A DNA stretch of 64,000 nt, from contig CM069595.1 in assembly GCA_035771175.1 (NCBI GenBank), forward strand, positions 845,122 to 909,121. Reading direction: 5' to 3'. The stretch comes from Paratinospora sagittata (lineage: Eukaryota; Streptophyta; Magnoliopsida; Ranunculales; Menispermaceae). Shown piece after piece: positions 22,870 through 34,761 of this stretch (position 1 is the stretch's first letter; the number at the start of each line of letters is the position of its first letter). The notes under the pieces are model-generated. The model saw only the letters and a list, made by a program, of their open reading frames with translations, did no database searches and had not been told where the DNA came from. Made by a program: the position numbers and the translations under genes.

Positions 22870-23915
22870 GATTTATATGTAGAATACAGGGGAAGGGACG
22901 AGGAGGTGGAGGAGCAGTGGGAGTGTTACGTGTAGACTAGAAGGGCAGCAAGATCCGTGAGATGTGGTGTGAAGGACATGACTGATGACCCCTTCTTTAT
23001 CTCTATCCCTATCTCTATATCTCTTAAACAGCCCTCGCAGTCCTGATTGCACCCGCCGCACATGCTCCACGCTCCCTCCCAAACTCAGCATTAAATTGCT
23101 GCTTTTTTTTTTCTCATGTGCCAATACAGACACGCCCTTTTTTTAAAGTCTAAAATATTACAACAGAAGAAGTTAGGCCCTGGATTTCAATCATGAAGAG
23201 AGAGACCCCCCTTTTCGATAAGAAAATTGTTGAAGCAAAAAGTGAAAAGTACAATAAGACTGTACTTGATGGATTTCATTAGCATAACCATCCTGAAAAG
23301 TATCTTCTTAGTGTCATGTTGCAATGCTTTCTTATTTGCTAATTGCCCCTTAATTACCTACCTGGTCTTTCTTCTTTTCACTGTTGGATTTGATGTGAAT
23401 AATACTTGCGGTTGGATCCAAATACGAGATGTAAAATACCCACAAAGCAAATGGGAAAGCCAGCAGAGTGCGTGCAGGGTGTCTAGACTAACTAGATAAA
23501 TGATGCATTATAATAAGCTTTGGGATCTTTTGATGATTCCGCCAATTGTGACGCTGCCGCCTAATCAAGAACATAGGTGATTATATTACGCTCGAAATAT
23601 CTATTTCGGATTTTTTTAGCTGGATTTGCTAGATTAGCGAGTATATTATGACTGTTTAATTTCATTAACTCCCACTACTACTACTACTACTCCAAAAAAA
23701 AAAACAAAAAAAAACTTAAATATAAAGTCTTATCCAGCCATTAGGGAGATTGGAGTAGACGATAAAACTCGATCTGCTAGTATTTCTACAAAACAAAAAT
23801 AATAGCTTGCTACTAAAAGTGGCGTGTTCAAAACCAGAATTTCTTCTAGTGTTCCTCTCTTTAGACGTTGGTAGGTCAACTTCATTAGAAGTAGAAGAGC
23901 ATGCTTAGATCAGAT

Positions 23916-23965
<50 letters not shown>

Positions 23966-26900
23966 TCTTCTTTAAAAAGAAATTAATTGTCACTTTTAAC
24001 ACTTGCGATTAACATATCAAATTGTTGGCTAAAATTTAATCTTCAAAAAATTGTAAATTGTGTTGTCAAAAAGTGAAATGTGTTGAGAATGTGTCGGATA
24101 CAAAGAGCTTATTACTTCAAATAAAAATAAGGATTTCTCTTTAATTTTTTTTAATTTTTTTTTTAAGATTCATGATCCTCATTTGTTTCATGTTAAGTCG
24201 ATATTTAGTTTATCACTTTTTATTTCAAGTTACTAGAAAATATATCTAATTGTTGATTTGAAATTCCTTCACAATTTGCAAACAATTAATTGGCTAGTTG
24301 AATAAGAGAAATATCAATACATCCCGATATAAATAGTAATTAATAATGAGAAGATCAATTTGTATTGAGGATTTAAACGAAGTAGTAGGTAAGGCAATAG
24401 AGGATATAAAGAGCTGTAAAAAAAAAAAATACCTGCAATGCATTTTAGCAGAAGGAATGGAATAGCGTTAATATCATGAGGCATGAGCTCAGGGCCCACA
24501 CATACAAACAAAAGTGATCGAAATCGAAAGCTTCGTTTTTTGGGGGGGCGTGGCGTGTTAGACAGCATATAATAATGCACCGTTGATATATAATGTTGGC
24601 CCTCATTGTGATTGGGCCCCCTGTCCCCTAAAGCCCAGCTTCCTTGAGCGGCTGAGTGCCCACCGGATCCATCTAATGCTCTTCAAGTACGTACGGTTCA
24701 ACCTTTCAACCAAAAAACAGAAGAAGAAAAAAACAAAAGTACGACCTTTCGTTTCGGGTACGCTTGTAAACCAATTGGTTCAACCCGTCGAGCAGAATTA
24801 TTTACTGGCCTGCCGCTGCCTCTGCCCTGGTGATTAATTAATTAATATAGGCGTAGGTACGTAGCTATATGTAAATATAATATGGTCCGACCGGTTTTAG
24901 CCGCTGTCGGGTCTTTACATTCTTTATAGGAAAATGATTGATTGTTTTATTTTATATATTAATATATGGAAAGCCGATCGAATGCCCTGTTGCTGTAACC
25001 AACAGAAATTTAAAGATACTTCTTCATCTTCACCTATATATATATATATATATACATAGATCTTCAATTTAACTAATTGTATATATGTATAATATAATGG
25101 GGATGAGTAGTATTTTGTTTAAGTAAAGCTGTAGATCACGCGCGATACCTGTGATCTCCGCGATATCGCTTTTGTAAAGCTTAGTTAATTGGTGCACCTC
25201 TTATTAGTTGTCTAACATTGATTAAAGAGGCGAATCATATCGAGAACATAATATTTGACATATAATACCTATATTAAAGCAGATGCGTAGCAAGATCATG
25301 CATGCATCAGCTAAGATTGATCAGCCTCCATGCACAAAAATTGTAGATATATATTACTCAGTCTATTGATGTAGGTATTAATTCCAACATTAATTAATCA
25401 TGTACTGAGTAATACCACATTAATATTCAAAAAATATATCTAAATTATACATTATTTTTATACATTGTTAAATTATCTCAAATTATGCATTAATATATAA
25501 TTTAAAACAAAAAATGAATGTCACATTTTTTGTAATCATTATAATACTGCACTTTGGGCAGCCAATGAGGAACCTTGAATTATTCTCTAGACTAGATATA
25601 TTGCTAGATTAATGAAACTCCCTTCTGTTGGCTTTGAATGCAAATCAATTTTGAGTAGTATATATGTTTTTGAATTAGTAACCAAATGCTAACTTATCAA
25701 TTGACTTTACCGTACATGGGTTAAAACCATGCATACAAGGATTATTAAGGTTTATGCTATGATATATAAATTAAATTTCATGGTCTGTAAGAGTAACATA
25801 TGTTTCCTTAATTAGCAAGAAAGGAGATATTTTTCATTGTAAACAAGTAATAATTAGGTTAAGCCATAGAAAGTTAAAGAGTATATAGGATTCCGAAGTA
25901 TATATAAGACAATATCATATTACAGTTTGCCCAATGATTGATTGATAGATATATGGTAAGTGTGGTGGAGCGTTATTCCATTCACACTAAGATGAAGTAC
26001 TAGCTAGTGCTAATATATTATGAGGTTCAGAATTTAACTAGCTAGGGCTAATGATATAAGGTAAACTAAAGAGACAGCCTGGAGTTAAAAGGTAGAAGTA
26101 GTGCTCTTTAAGACCGTCAATTGTGTAAGGAAGCACATGGTAGACACCACCAAATAAGACTCAAAAGGGATTTAAGAGAAGGGTATCCTTCACTTATTTT
26201 AGATGGTTCTCCTCCTTCCATGTAGCTACGCTAAAGTGAAACAAGATTCAATAAAATCACTTTTAGCCTGGCTTGTGAGAACGACTTGCTTCGTTTAGTT
26301 TATAGAAATGGGCGTACTAATTAAGGAAAGAGCCACCGGCAGCAGTAGCGTATGGGCTGTCAACCATTGAATCTGGCTAGGAAACGGACAGGCCTATTAA
26401 TTTCCTTACAAATTAATTAATTAATTAATTTATTTATTATTATTTTTTTATTATCAAAATTTCAGTGCCCAGTTAATGTCTTCCTTCCGTTTCGTGGTGA
26501 GACTAATCTATCTGGATTCAAGATAACTTTCAGGAGCCGAAATAGAGACCTCTCATAACATAATTTTTTATATTCACAAGAATTCAAAACATATACCTCT
26601 TACTTAATTTGACTCAAGTAAGATTTATTTTTTCTTAACTTGTGGGTAATGACGCTTAGCCATGAGTTTAGCCACCATATCATGCATGTCAAGTTAACCT
26701 GAAGCTATATGAACCTAAGGTTCTGACGTGGCAAATTAGTGAAACAAAAAACATGGTAGCCATCACAATCCCATATACGAATGTGATTTGATATCTGACA
26801 TTTGACATTTTCCATCATATTCCAAATAAATACTAACCACTGGCCATGCGACCATTAGTAAACATTGCTAAAGACAAAATATCAATCATATTCCTGATTA

Positions 26901-27370
26901 CCCCAAATTAAGAGTAGTAATGCACGTGGAGAGTTCCATCCAATGTTGAGGAAGGACTCCAGTAGTTGAAGCCTTGGAAATGAAACTCAAAACAAAGTTG
27001 TTCAGGAGTAGTGTAACATTTCTAGCTAAACATAACATTTAATACACTGTTGAATTGCCTTTGACATTTCTATCATTTCCCTTATTCAAGTGCTTTAAAT
27101 CATTTTGCTAGTTATTTATGTTTTCACATCAAGAAAATTTACTTGGGAGGAAATAGAAAGAACTAAAGAGTATAGGAGAAAGCTGAAAGAAAGGAGAAAA
27201 TGCCTTAATGAAGTGAGAATTAAAAGGTCCATGACAGATGCACATGAAGATCAAAATAAGATGATGAGAAATAAAGGAGAACACCATTCCTTCTTGGCTT
27301 CATAACTAAGAATTGAGCAAAAATCTTTTATTATTTCCAACATGTTATGGTTTTTCTTCTACTAAAACCC
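22870..27370. other. Long AT-rich spacer; no gene recognised
   Basis: It holds a (CT)n run at 23932-23960, a short (AT)n run near 25039, and many poly-A tracts. Open frames of up to 90 codons (23.2, 24.3, 24.6 and 27.1 kb) lack domains, introns in phase or family resemblance. The 66-codon frame at 27105-27305 is charged and coil-like (WEEIERTKEYRRKLKERRK) but I do not recognise it and do not call it a gene. Confidence 0.5.
23932..23960. repeat. (CT)n microsatellite
   Basis: About 29 bases of CT dinucleotide repeat, followed by ATAGCTCTTC. Confidence 0.85.
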
Positions 27371-27733
27371 TTAGGGTGTGTTCGGTAGGTGAGAAAATAG
27401 AGAATATTTTCTAATGTTTAGTTTGAAAAACAGGTGAGAAAAAATTGTAAAGAAAAATTTCTCGGGCACACCAGTTTCTCAGTATAATTTGCTCAACTGG
27501 GGTAGTGAAAAAATAAAATTTTCTAATGAGAAAACTTTTTTGCACAAAATTTTGAAGAAGTTATAGTTATATAACTGAATAACTAACTAATAACAAATTA
27601 TGAAAAAAATTTCTCATGTTCAACCAAACAACTATGAGAAGAAAAAAAATTATGTACATTTTCTTGAGAAAATTTTTTCGAAAGAATATTATTTTTTTAT
27701 AAAAAAATTTCTTAACTATCAAACACACTCTTA
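27371..27733. mobile_element. Putative MITE with GTGTGTT inverted ends
   Basis: The left end TTAGGGTGTGTTCGGTAGGT and the reverse complement of the right end, TAAGAGTGTGTTTGATAGTT, are imperfect inverted repeats bounding about 360 AT-rich, non-coding bases. G(G/A)GTGTGTTTG ends are typical of hAT-type plant MITEs. I could not fix an 8-bp target duplication. Confidence 0.5.
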
Positions 27734-28751
27734 TATGCATCATGTTGACCTTGAAATTCGTAGCAACTATGTATAACTTCAATCAACTATGCCCAAAGAA
27801 AGATACATATATATATATATAAAAGCCTGCTCAACATGATACAGTAATATTGTGGCAATTCTTGGTTGAAGCATAGATTTATTTTTTTATTTTTTATTTT
27901 TTTATCAAGAAAGAGAAGTGTATTAAGCAAAAGTAAGGAGAGGAGAAACATGTGGGCTAAGCCACAAAAGGTAAGCATGAGGCATAGTTCAAGAAGCTTA
28001 AATTATGCTTTCTTTCCAGGGCATTAATCCATAAGATCGATGCAATGTTTAGGAGTGTCCTACATGCGTGACTGCAATTTGCAGGATCTCCAACCTCCAT
28101 TTGTTATGCCCTAGCTAGTTGTTTAATCTCCTATAATTTTACCATAATAATCAAGATAATTAAATATATAAGATCATATGATTACTTGTAATATAATTAA
28201 CCATCAACTTAGCCCTCGATGGAAGAGTAGATTATATAGCTAACCTCATGTAACTTCTTGGTCTACATGAACTAAAAGACTATTTTCTTCTTAATAAAAC
28301 ACTAATTAAAAAAAACTCACGATCCTTGAATCACTAGCACTGAGATTGATCAAGCGGCCATTGATATTCACAATCAATACTCTTTTTATTGCTTGAAAGG
28401 ACTTTGATACAATAGTTTCCAACTATATATATATCCTGATCACGTCAATTGAGAATTAAAATCTTGATAATTAAGAAAATGAAGTCCACATTAATCCAAT
28501 GTAACAGGAGAAACTAAGGATATATATAAGAGGGTACAAGAAATGAATTGCTAAATGATGTTGGAGAAGAAGCAAGCCTGGACGTTATTCCTTCCATTAT
28601 TTAAATGACAAACCCAGACAAAACAAACCAAATGAGTAAACAACAACATCAATTAAAGAAACATAGATTAGGGGCAAGAGTATTGAGCGAGATTGATGCG
28701 AATAGCACAGTTAATTTTCACGGGGAACACGAATTCCGGAAGTTACGTTGT
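27734..28751. other. AT-rich spacer upstream of the DUF761-like gene's 3' end
   Basis: No gene is visible. Poly-A/T tracts are common. The last part is probably 3' UTR of the minus-strand gene ending at 28752. Confidence 0.5.
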
Positions 28752-29015
28752 CTATCGAACAGGTGAAGCCGTTTGTCGCTCAGAATCGAAAATACGGGCT
28801 TCATAGAATTTAGCAATGAAGGCTGAGGCTTTTCTGTCAATCCCTGGTTCAGCTATCCAACTATCTCTGTCTTCATCACTAGACCGTAATCTTCGCATGC
28901 TTACTGCATCTTCCACTCCCATGTCGTCCTCATCATCTACCCTTCTAATTTTGAAAATGTTGATCAATAAGGAAAAGAAGGAAGCCGATTTCTTGCGCCA
29001 CCGTTTGCTACCCAT
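28752..29015 (-). CDS. Small DUF761-like plant protein of unknown function
   Basis: A single-exon frame of 87 residues. It starts MGSKRWRKKSASFFSLLINI, a basic then hydrophobic N-terminus, has an acidic middle (VDDEDDMGVEDAV), and ends WIAEPGIDRKASAFIAKFYE followed by ARIFDSERQT. The last block, IDRKASAFIAKFYE.R, is the signature of the plant DUF761 family, whose members are small, often stress-responsive and mostly uncharacterised. The ATG is at 29013-29015; the two upstream codons (GTG, ATC) are not needed. A TATA-like TATAAATA lies on the minus strand at about 29098-29105, some 85 bases upstream, which supports transcription of this strand. The molecular role is unknown. Confidence 0.75.
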   Translation of the reverse strand: MGSKRWRKKSASFFSLLINIFKIRRVDDEDDMGVEDAVSMRRLRSSDEDRDSWIAEPGIDRKASAFIAKFYEARIFDSERQTASPVR

Positions 29016-29097
29016 GATCACCGGCCTCTATGATCTCTTCTTTCCCGGCGCTGGACTAGCTAGCAATCTGGTTTTAGTGGTGAGACATCTATCTTCT

Positions 29098-29105
29098 ATT
29101 TATAA
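29098..29105 (-). promoter_or_regulatory. TATA box of the DUF761-like gene
   Basis: Minus-strand TATAAATA, about 83-90 bases before the ATG at 29015, a usual spacing for a plant gene with a short leader. Confidence 0.5.
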
Positions 29106-30287
29106 TGTGGTTGTGAGAAGGCCTTTGGGACCATTGCTACAAACTAATATTGCAAATTAATGGTCTGGCTTGAAAATGTTTTTCCAACTGCACAAAAAAA
29201 ATAAAAATAAAAATAAAAATAAACCTAACAATATTTATGTCATTAAATCATGTACTATGATATATATTCACTAAGATGTGTAACATATGCATATTTAATA
29301 CTACACCTTTTATAATTAAAATAATATTTTTTATTGGAATTAGGATGTTGATTGACAGAAGCGATGTTACGACAAAATAATATGTCCATCAGTGGTAAGT
29401 AAACCATTGATTGATACTCCTAGAATCATGTACTATTTATATTGTGTTTATAGGTATTAGTTCAGTGACATATAACCATCAGTATTTCAAAAGGTATATT
29501 TTCAGAGATTGTTCTGCTCTTATTTTAGTTAAGAATATTTATATATTTTTCTTTAAAAATACTGATATCTACAATTGCTATTTACTAAAATCTATTTTAG
29601 TTCAATAAATAAATAATAAAAGTTATTTACACATATGTACACCATTAAATTAGGAAAAAAGGAAGAGAAAACAAAATACAAGGATAAACGTACAAAGATT
29701 TAAAGCCTAGCTACGTACCTACGCCCATATGAAAAAGTAAAGAACAATGAAAGTAGAGTCATGAGTTTAATTTCAAACCCAAGCCATAAAACTCTAATAT
29801 ACAAAATAAGTTTATTCTTAATTAATGAAGTAATTCTAAATCGAAGGCCTGGTACTTGTAACTCTATGAACAGTTTTTAAAACAAGTGCTAGAAGAAGTA
29901 AACCAAAATTTTTTATTTTTATTAGAAATTATTCGCCTATAACAAATGCAGACTTAATTACTTTTTAAGTAAAAGTACAGAAGATAAATACAGACTTAAA
30001 TACAATTCAATTGCTATTAGCTAGTAATTAGAAATAACCCAATAATTTCCAACTTGGTTACATAATTGGGAACCTCAATAAATTAAATCCATTGCCTGCG
30101 TGTTTCATGCACAAAACAAATTCTCCACAGTACCGAACTACCAAAATGAAGAATTAGGAATCCTCTTGACCGGAGATCAAACACACGTGTTGTTCTCATT
30201 AACCCTCTAGGAGCATTCAAACAGGGTAATTATTCATCTCTCTAATTACAACAACAAGTCACTAAATAAATGACAAAATGTTAAAAG

Positions 30288-30462
30288 GAAAATATTAATC
30301 TAACTGTAAAAATTACAACTGTATGTGTATCTACACATAAATATTCATTGGATATTAATTTTTACACATATCAAGACATGTAATAAATAATTCAATAGAT
30401 ATATATATACATGGGTAGTTACATATGCAGTTGTAATTTTTTACAGTTAAATTAACATTTTC
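30288..30462. mobile_element. MITE, family A copy 1 (175 bp)
   Basis: The left end GAAAATATTAATCTAACTGT and the reverse complement of the right end, GAAAATGTTAATTTAACTGT, match closely. The match runs on through AAAAATTACAACTG, giving arms of about 45 bases. The interior is short and non-coding. A second copy of the family is at 37719-37875. The 2-bp flanks are compatible with a TA-type target but this is not certain. Confidence 0.7.
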
Positions 30463-30643
30463 GACCAAGCTTAATACGTCGCCCGTCTCTACCCTTGACT
30501 ATAAAATAGATTGTCTCTATTTTTTAACCAAAAAATAAATAAATAAAAGATAGACCACCCTTTGAGCATCTTTTACTTGTCTCCCCTTGATGACTTACAT
30601 GCTATGTGAAAGTTCTTGTCACAAAAAATATAAATGGGGATCG

Positions 30644-30836
30644 TTAGGTTGTGTTTGGTTGTTCAAAAAGTAAAAATTTAGTAAATAATTTTTTATTATT
30701 TTATCAAAACAATATGTTTCCTTTGTTAAATCTCAAAAAACTAATTTTTAATTTAGCCAACCAAACAAGTTTTTCATATTTTTCAACTTTGAAATAAAAA
30801 AAATAGTTTTTAAATTTCAAACCAAACGGAGCCTTA
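30644..30836. mobile_element. Putative hAT-type MITE (about 190 bp)
   Basis: The left end TAGGTTGTGTTTGGTTGTTC and the reverse complement of the right end, TAAGGCTCCGTTTGGTTTGA, are imperfect inverted repeats with the TTTGGTT core usual in plant hAT MITEs. The interior is AT-rich and non-coding. Confidence 0.5.
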
Positions 30837-31057
30837 ATTTACAATAATATTACCGAGGTTTTTGCAAAACTTTATAGCTATATATGATAATTTAGATGAC
30901 AACAAGGTAGCAAAGGTGATATGTATACATCACAATATAGTTGCTTTGTCAAACTCTAATTAGATGTTATGCATTGATATCGTGTTCTCCTAGTAATTAA
31001 TTGTGTACTGTAACAGATAATTCCATTTACTGTGGTGACGAGTGAGAAACTTGAACA

Positions 31058-31060
<3 letters not shown>

Positions 31061-31100
<40 letters not shown>
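31061..31100. repeat. (AT)n microsatellite
   Basis: About 40 bases of pure TA dinucleotide repeat. Confidence 0.9.
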
Positions 31101-31102
<2 letters not shown>

Positions 31103-32387
31103 CTTGCAGTTGGAAATTAAAGAAAAGTAGGGAAAAGGAGCACCACAAATATAAACAAAGAGAAGAAAGAAATAAAGCAAATTATTTAATTAAAGAAAGG
31201 ATTTGAGAGTTCTTTAATTTATGGAATGGTTGGTAAGGTTCATGCAAGCTGTCTACCTTTTAGGCATCTAATTTCCATCTCTAATTATAGCCACAGTTTG
31301 GTATACCCACCTTCTGGACGCACTTAATTATTTGAACGGGGCTTCTCTTTTGTCTTTAGCTTCTCTTCTTTTTTCTTTTTCACAATTCAATAGCCAATAT
31401 GTTTTGAGTGCTGTAATCACGTTCTTATTTATTTAATTAGTTAACTCTTTTTTTTTCTTTTTTTTAACCTGTAAATCTGTAATTGAGAGAGGAAGAATCT
31501 TTTTAGGACTAAAAGCACAATATTATAAGGCCAGGGAAGGAGAATTTGTGCTGTTATATATGTCCTTACCCTTATCCATTAATCGTCTTAAATTAATAGA
31601 TCAAAGAAAAATACAACTATACTGCAATGACATTGTCATGATCATCGACTCTTACATTACATACTTTTTAATGTGATACCCTTTTTTTTTTTTTTCTTCT
31701 TCTTATTTGTAATTTTATGCTTTATTTTATATAAAGTGCCGAGTATATTTGCATAAACATAAATACAACTAATTACAAACCTAAATAAAGAAGAGAAAGA
31801 TTGTGCTAGGTAACTATATATATGATATAAATTTACTAAATAAAGCTAAACAAAAGGCTAGCTAAATGTCCTAAATTGACGAGGAATTAAAGACAAAAAT
31901 ACTCTCAACTATTAACTAACCGTCAATAAGGGCACCCTAACTCCTACCCTAAGATGAAGACGAGGAGATTTAGTCGTTGGTGTAAAAGACTTAGCTTGAG
32001 TATAAAATACGTGGGTTGGTTGGGTTGAATTTATATATTACATTGGGTACTCATTCGAATGCAGGGGCAATATGGTAAAATGAGAAAGATGTGTTTGGTG
32101 TGGTGTTGTTGCCTCCCGTGTCTTTCCTGAGATATCTGAAACTCTTCTCAATCTCCAATTACCTCCAAACTCTCCTTAATTATTACTTCCAGTTCCGCTG
32201 CCCTCGCCATTGTACCCCAACCCCATAGCCATCCGGTCGAATTCCATCTACCTAGTATTCATCTGAAGAAAGAAACACAGAGAAATGGAGTAGTTCATAT
32301 ATATGCAAAATTGAAGGCCGGCCGAGATATAATCATCATCATCATCTAATTATCCATCATCATCAGGTTCATAATAGAAAAAATATT

Positions 32388-34761
32388 ATGGAAGATGCAG
32401 CAGATAGCAAAACAAAGGAATTAGCCCCAGTTCTCCACGATATGGGGTTTGTGATCGAAGATGTTTCTCCACAGAAAGTAAGCGGGCGACTCAAAGTGAC
32501 GGAAACTATTTGTCAGGTGATGATCATAAAAATATATAATAAGCCCTTAAATTTCTTTCCTTCTGCTCAAATTCATATATGAATTTTATGAATTAATTGG
32601 TTATAAATATATGTATGTGATGAATATATATACATATATAATCAGAGTTTCCGGGTGTTAAACGGTGGGATATCAGCGCTTATAGCAGAGACTCTGGCCA
32701 GTATGGGAGCCCATATGGCATCTGGGTACCAACGAGTAGCCGGAATTCAGCTAACTATCAACCATGTGAAGAGTGCGGAATTGGGTGACCTGGTTGTAGC
32801 AGATGCCACTCCTGTCAATATTGGCAAAACAATACAGGTACCGTAATAATTGATATTGGTAGGCCTTTCCAATTCTAGTTTCAATTCCTTTTCCTTTTTA
32901 ATTTCACGTAGGTGCTGCGGACTATTTGTGGCTCACACGTACATTCCTTTATCTCTATTTCCTCAATAAAATCAACTTTATCAATGGAGACTTACTAACC
33001 ACCTAGAAAATTGACCTCAATTACCTGCACCCACTAACGCTTAATTCAACCCAACCAGTTTCTTTGATTTAAGCCCGTGTTGGTTGGGATACATGAATGA
33101 TTAATATATTTGGATTGACATGGAATTGTATATGTCATACGTTGTTATATATTATAGGCCCCCGCGAAGTTCTATTTGGGGCCAATCTGGTTGGGACTTG
33201 GGAACATGTATGGAGAAGACCAATAATAAAACGGAATAAAGAAACGTGTGGGCCGGCAATTGGATAGGAACGATTCAACTAACTCGCGTACTAAGAGTTG
33301 AATTTGATTATCATGACAAATGATGGAGAAATGTCTATAGTTAAAGATAATATTCAACTAATTATGTCATCATTGATAACTATATTTTTTGTTTATTGAT
33401 TAGTAGTATTTGTTTTTAAGCAATAAATATATCTTTTACACTTTTTCAGTATTTTGTGAGTAAATGGGTAATGAGTTATAAATTGAAAAGTAATTTTTAA
33501 AAATAACTTATTTATTTTATCTAGTTTTGTTATTGTCACGTGAATAATAAATAAATAATTAATTAATTAAATTATTTAATTTACTTTTTCTAATATTTTT
33601 ATTATAGATAATATAATAGTAAAAAATATTTTGATAAAAGACATTAAATACCCCTCTAATAAGATAATTAAGTGTTCTCTAAATCTAATTCAAAACTAAA
33701 ATTAGATGTTAAAATATTGATTACCAAATAATATATTTCAAATAAGCTGTACAAAAATAAGCTCTTATTAAAATAGAGCTTATTTTTTAATATTAGATTT
33801 GTCAAATGCTACTAAGTGTTTTTATTCAATTAGTAGCCACAATTAGGCATCTACATCTTAGAATTCAAATCTCTTTAGCCTGGTTTGGGAGAGTTTTGAA
33901 AAAGTTAGTTTAAAAGCAGAAAATTGTTTATTTTCACCACAATAATTTGCCAAAAAGTAGGTGTTTACCAATCAACCCCTAAAAGTGTTTTTGTTCCAAA
34001 AATATTTTAAAAAAGCTATCCCAAACACAAGGGAGCTAGTTAAGGTTTTGTTGTCATATCTTTGGACTTATGTTCGCTTCTATGTACAGATTATGCATCT
34101 CCCTTGTCTTTGTAGTCCTTATGGGGTCGTCCAATCTTTGTGCCTATATATTCTCCAATGATTCTTGATAATAGTAAGACGTACTTCAAAAATAAAATAA
34201 AAACTATTGTAATCTTGTAACATAAATAAATAAAATGTTGGGAGCCTTGTTGTGATCATATTAGCCCTCATTGATCTTAATAGTTGGGACTGTCTTTAAC
34301 AACGTGTAAATGATGCATCGATCTTAAATGCCTTGTATATATGTGATTCAACCTAACAACTACTATTAATTGGGCAAAAAGGGTGGATATAAATTAATAA
34401 AAGAAGATAATATATATAAAAAAAAATTGGTGTATTTAAAGCATACTCTTTCACTACATCCAGTGAGCAATAGTAGTTTAAATTCGATGCTTACTAGCCA
34501 ATTACTTAGTTAATTAATCGTCAAATTATACACGAGTGCGACGGGAAATATGCTTAGAAGGTTTATATTCATACGAATTGCAAAACGTGTATACATGATG
34601 TAGTTAATTTGTGGCAGGTGTGGGAGGTGCAACTATGGAAGATGAAAGAGAAGCGCCGGGTCTTGATATCATCGTCAAGGGTTACTCTTGTGTCGAACTT
34701 GCCGGTTCCTGATAATGCAATGGATGCTGCTGACCCTCTAAAAAAGTACGCAAAGTTATGA
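32388..34761 (+). CDS. DHNAT: 1,4-dihydroxy-2-naphthoyl-CoA thioesterase, peroxisomal
   Basis: This hotdog-fold enzyme hydrolyses 1,4-dihydroxy-2-naphthoyl-CoA to free the naphthoate ring for phylloquinone (vitamin K1) synthesis; the step takes place in plant peroxisomes. Three exons, 32388-32516, 32646-32837 and 34618-34761, all join in phase 0 and give 154 residues. Core motifs are [40 protein letters not shown] and [11 protein letters not shown]. The protein ends KKYAKL, a canonical C-terminal PTS1 peroxisomal import signal. The family normally has HGG in the loop before the central helix; here it reads VLNGGISAL, with Asn (AAC, 32661-32663) where His is expected. Length and motif order match Arabidopsis DHNAT1/2 (about 155 residues). 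Intron 2 is 1.8 kb and contains a MITE. I cannot tell which paralogue it is. Confidence 0.93.
33877..34032. mobile_element. Putative MITE in the thioesterase intron 2
   Basis: The left end AGCCTGGTTTGGGAGAGTTT and the reverse complement of the right end, CCTTGTGTTTGGGATAGCTT, form imperfect inverted repeats around about 110 non-coding bases. The TGTTTGGGA core is shared. No clear target duplication is seen. Confidence 0.45.

Larger units (their letters stand above)
29160..32387. other. AT-rich spacer with two MITEs and an (AT)n run
   Basis: No coding region is apparent. Two inverted-repeat elements (30288-30462 and 30644-30836) and an AT run (31061-31100) are listed separately. The last 300 bases, with CT-rich tracts and an ATC-repeat leader, are probably promoter and 5' UTR of the thioesterase gene. 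Confidence 0.5.

Noticed and set aside
23227..23499. 90-codon hydrophobic frame
   Set aside because: No ATG at its start, no domain, and T-rich DNA gives hydrophobic readings by chance.
27105..27305. 66-codon charged frame (WEEIERTKEYRRKLKERRK)
   Set aside because: Lysine/glutamate-rich reading of an A/G-rich tract; no family, splice or promoter support.
32838..33000. Alternative end of the thioesterase shortly after exon 2 (GTACCGTAA)
   Set aside because: Reading through the donor gives a stop after two codons, losing the last strand and the peroxisomal signal; exon 3 at 34618 fits in phase and restores the family C-terminus.
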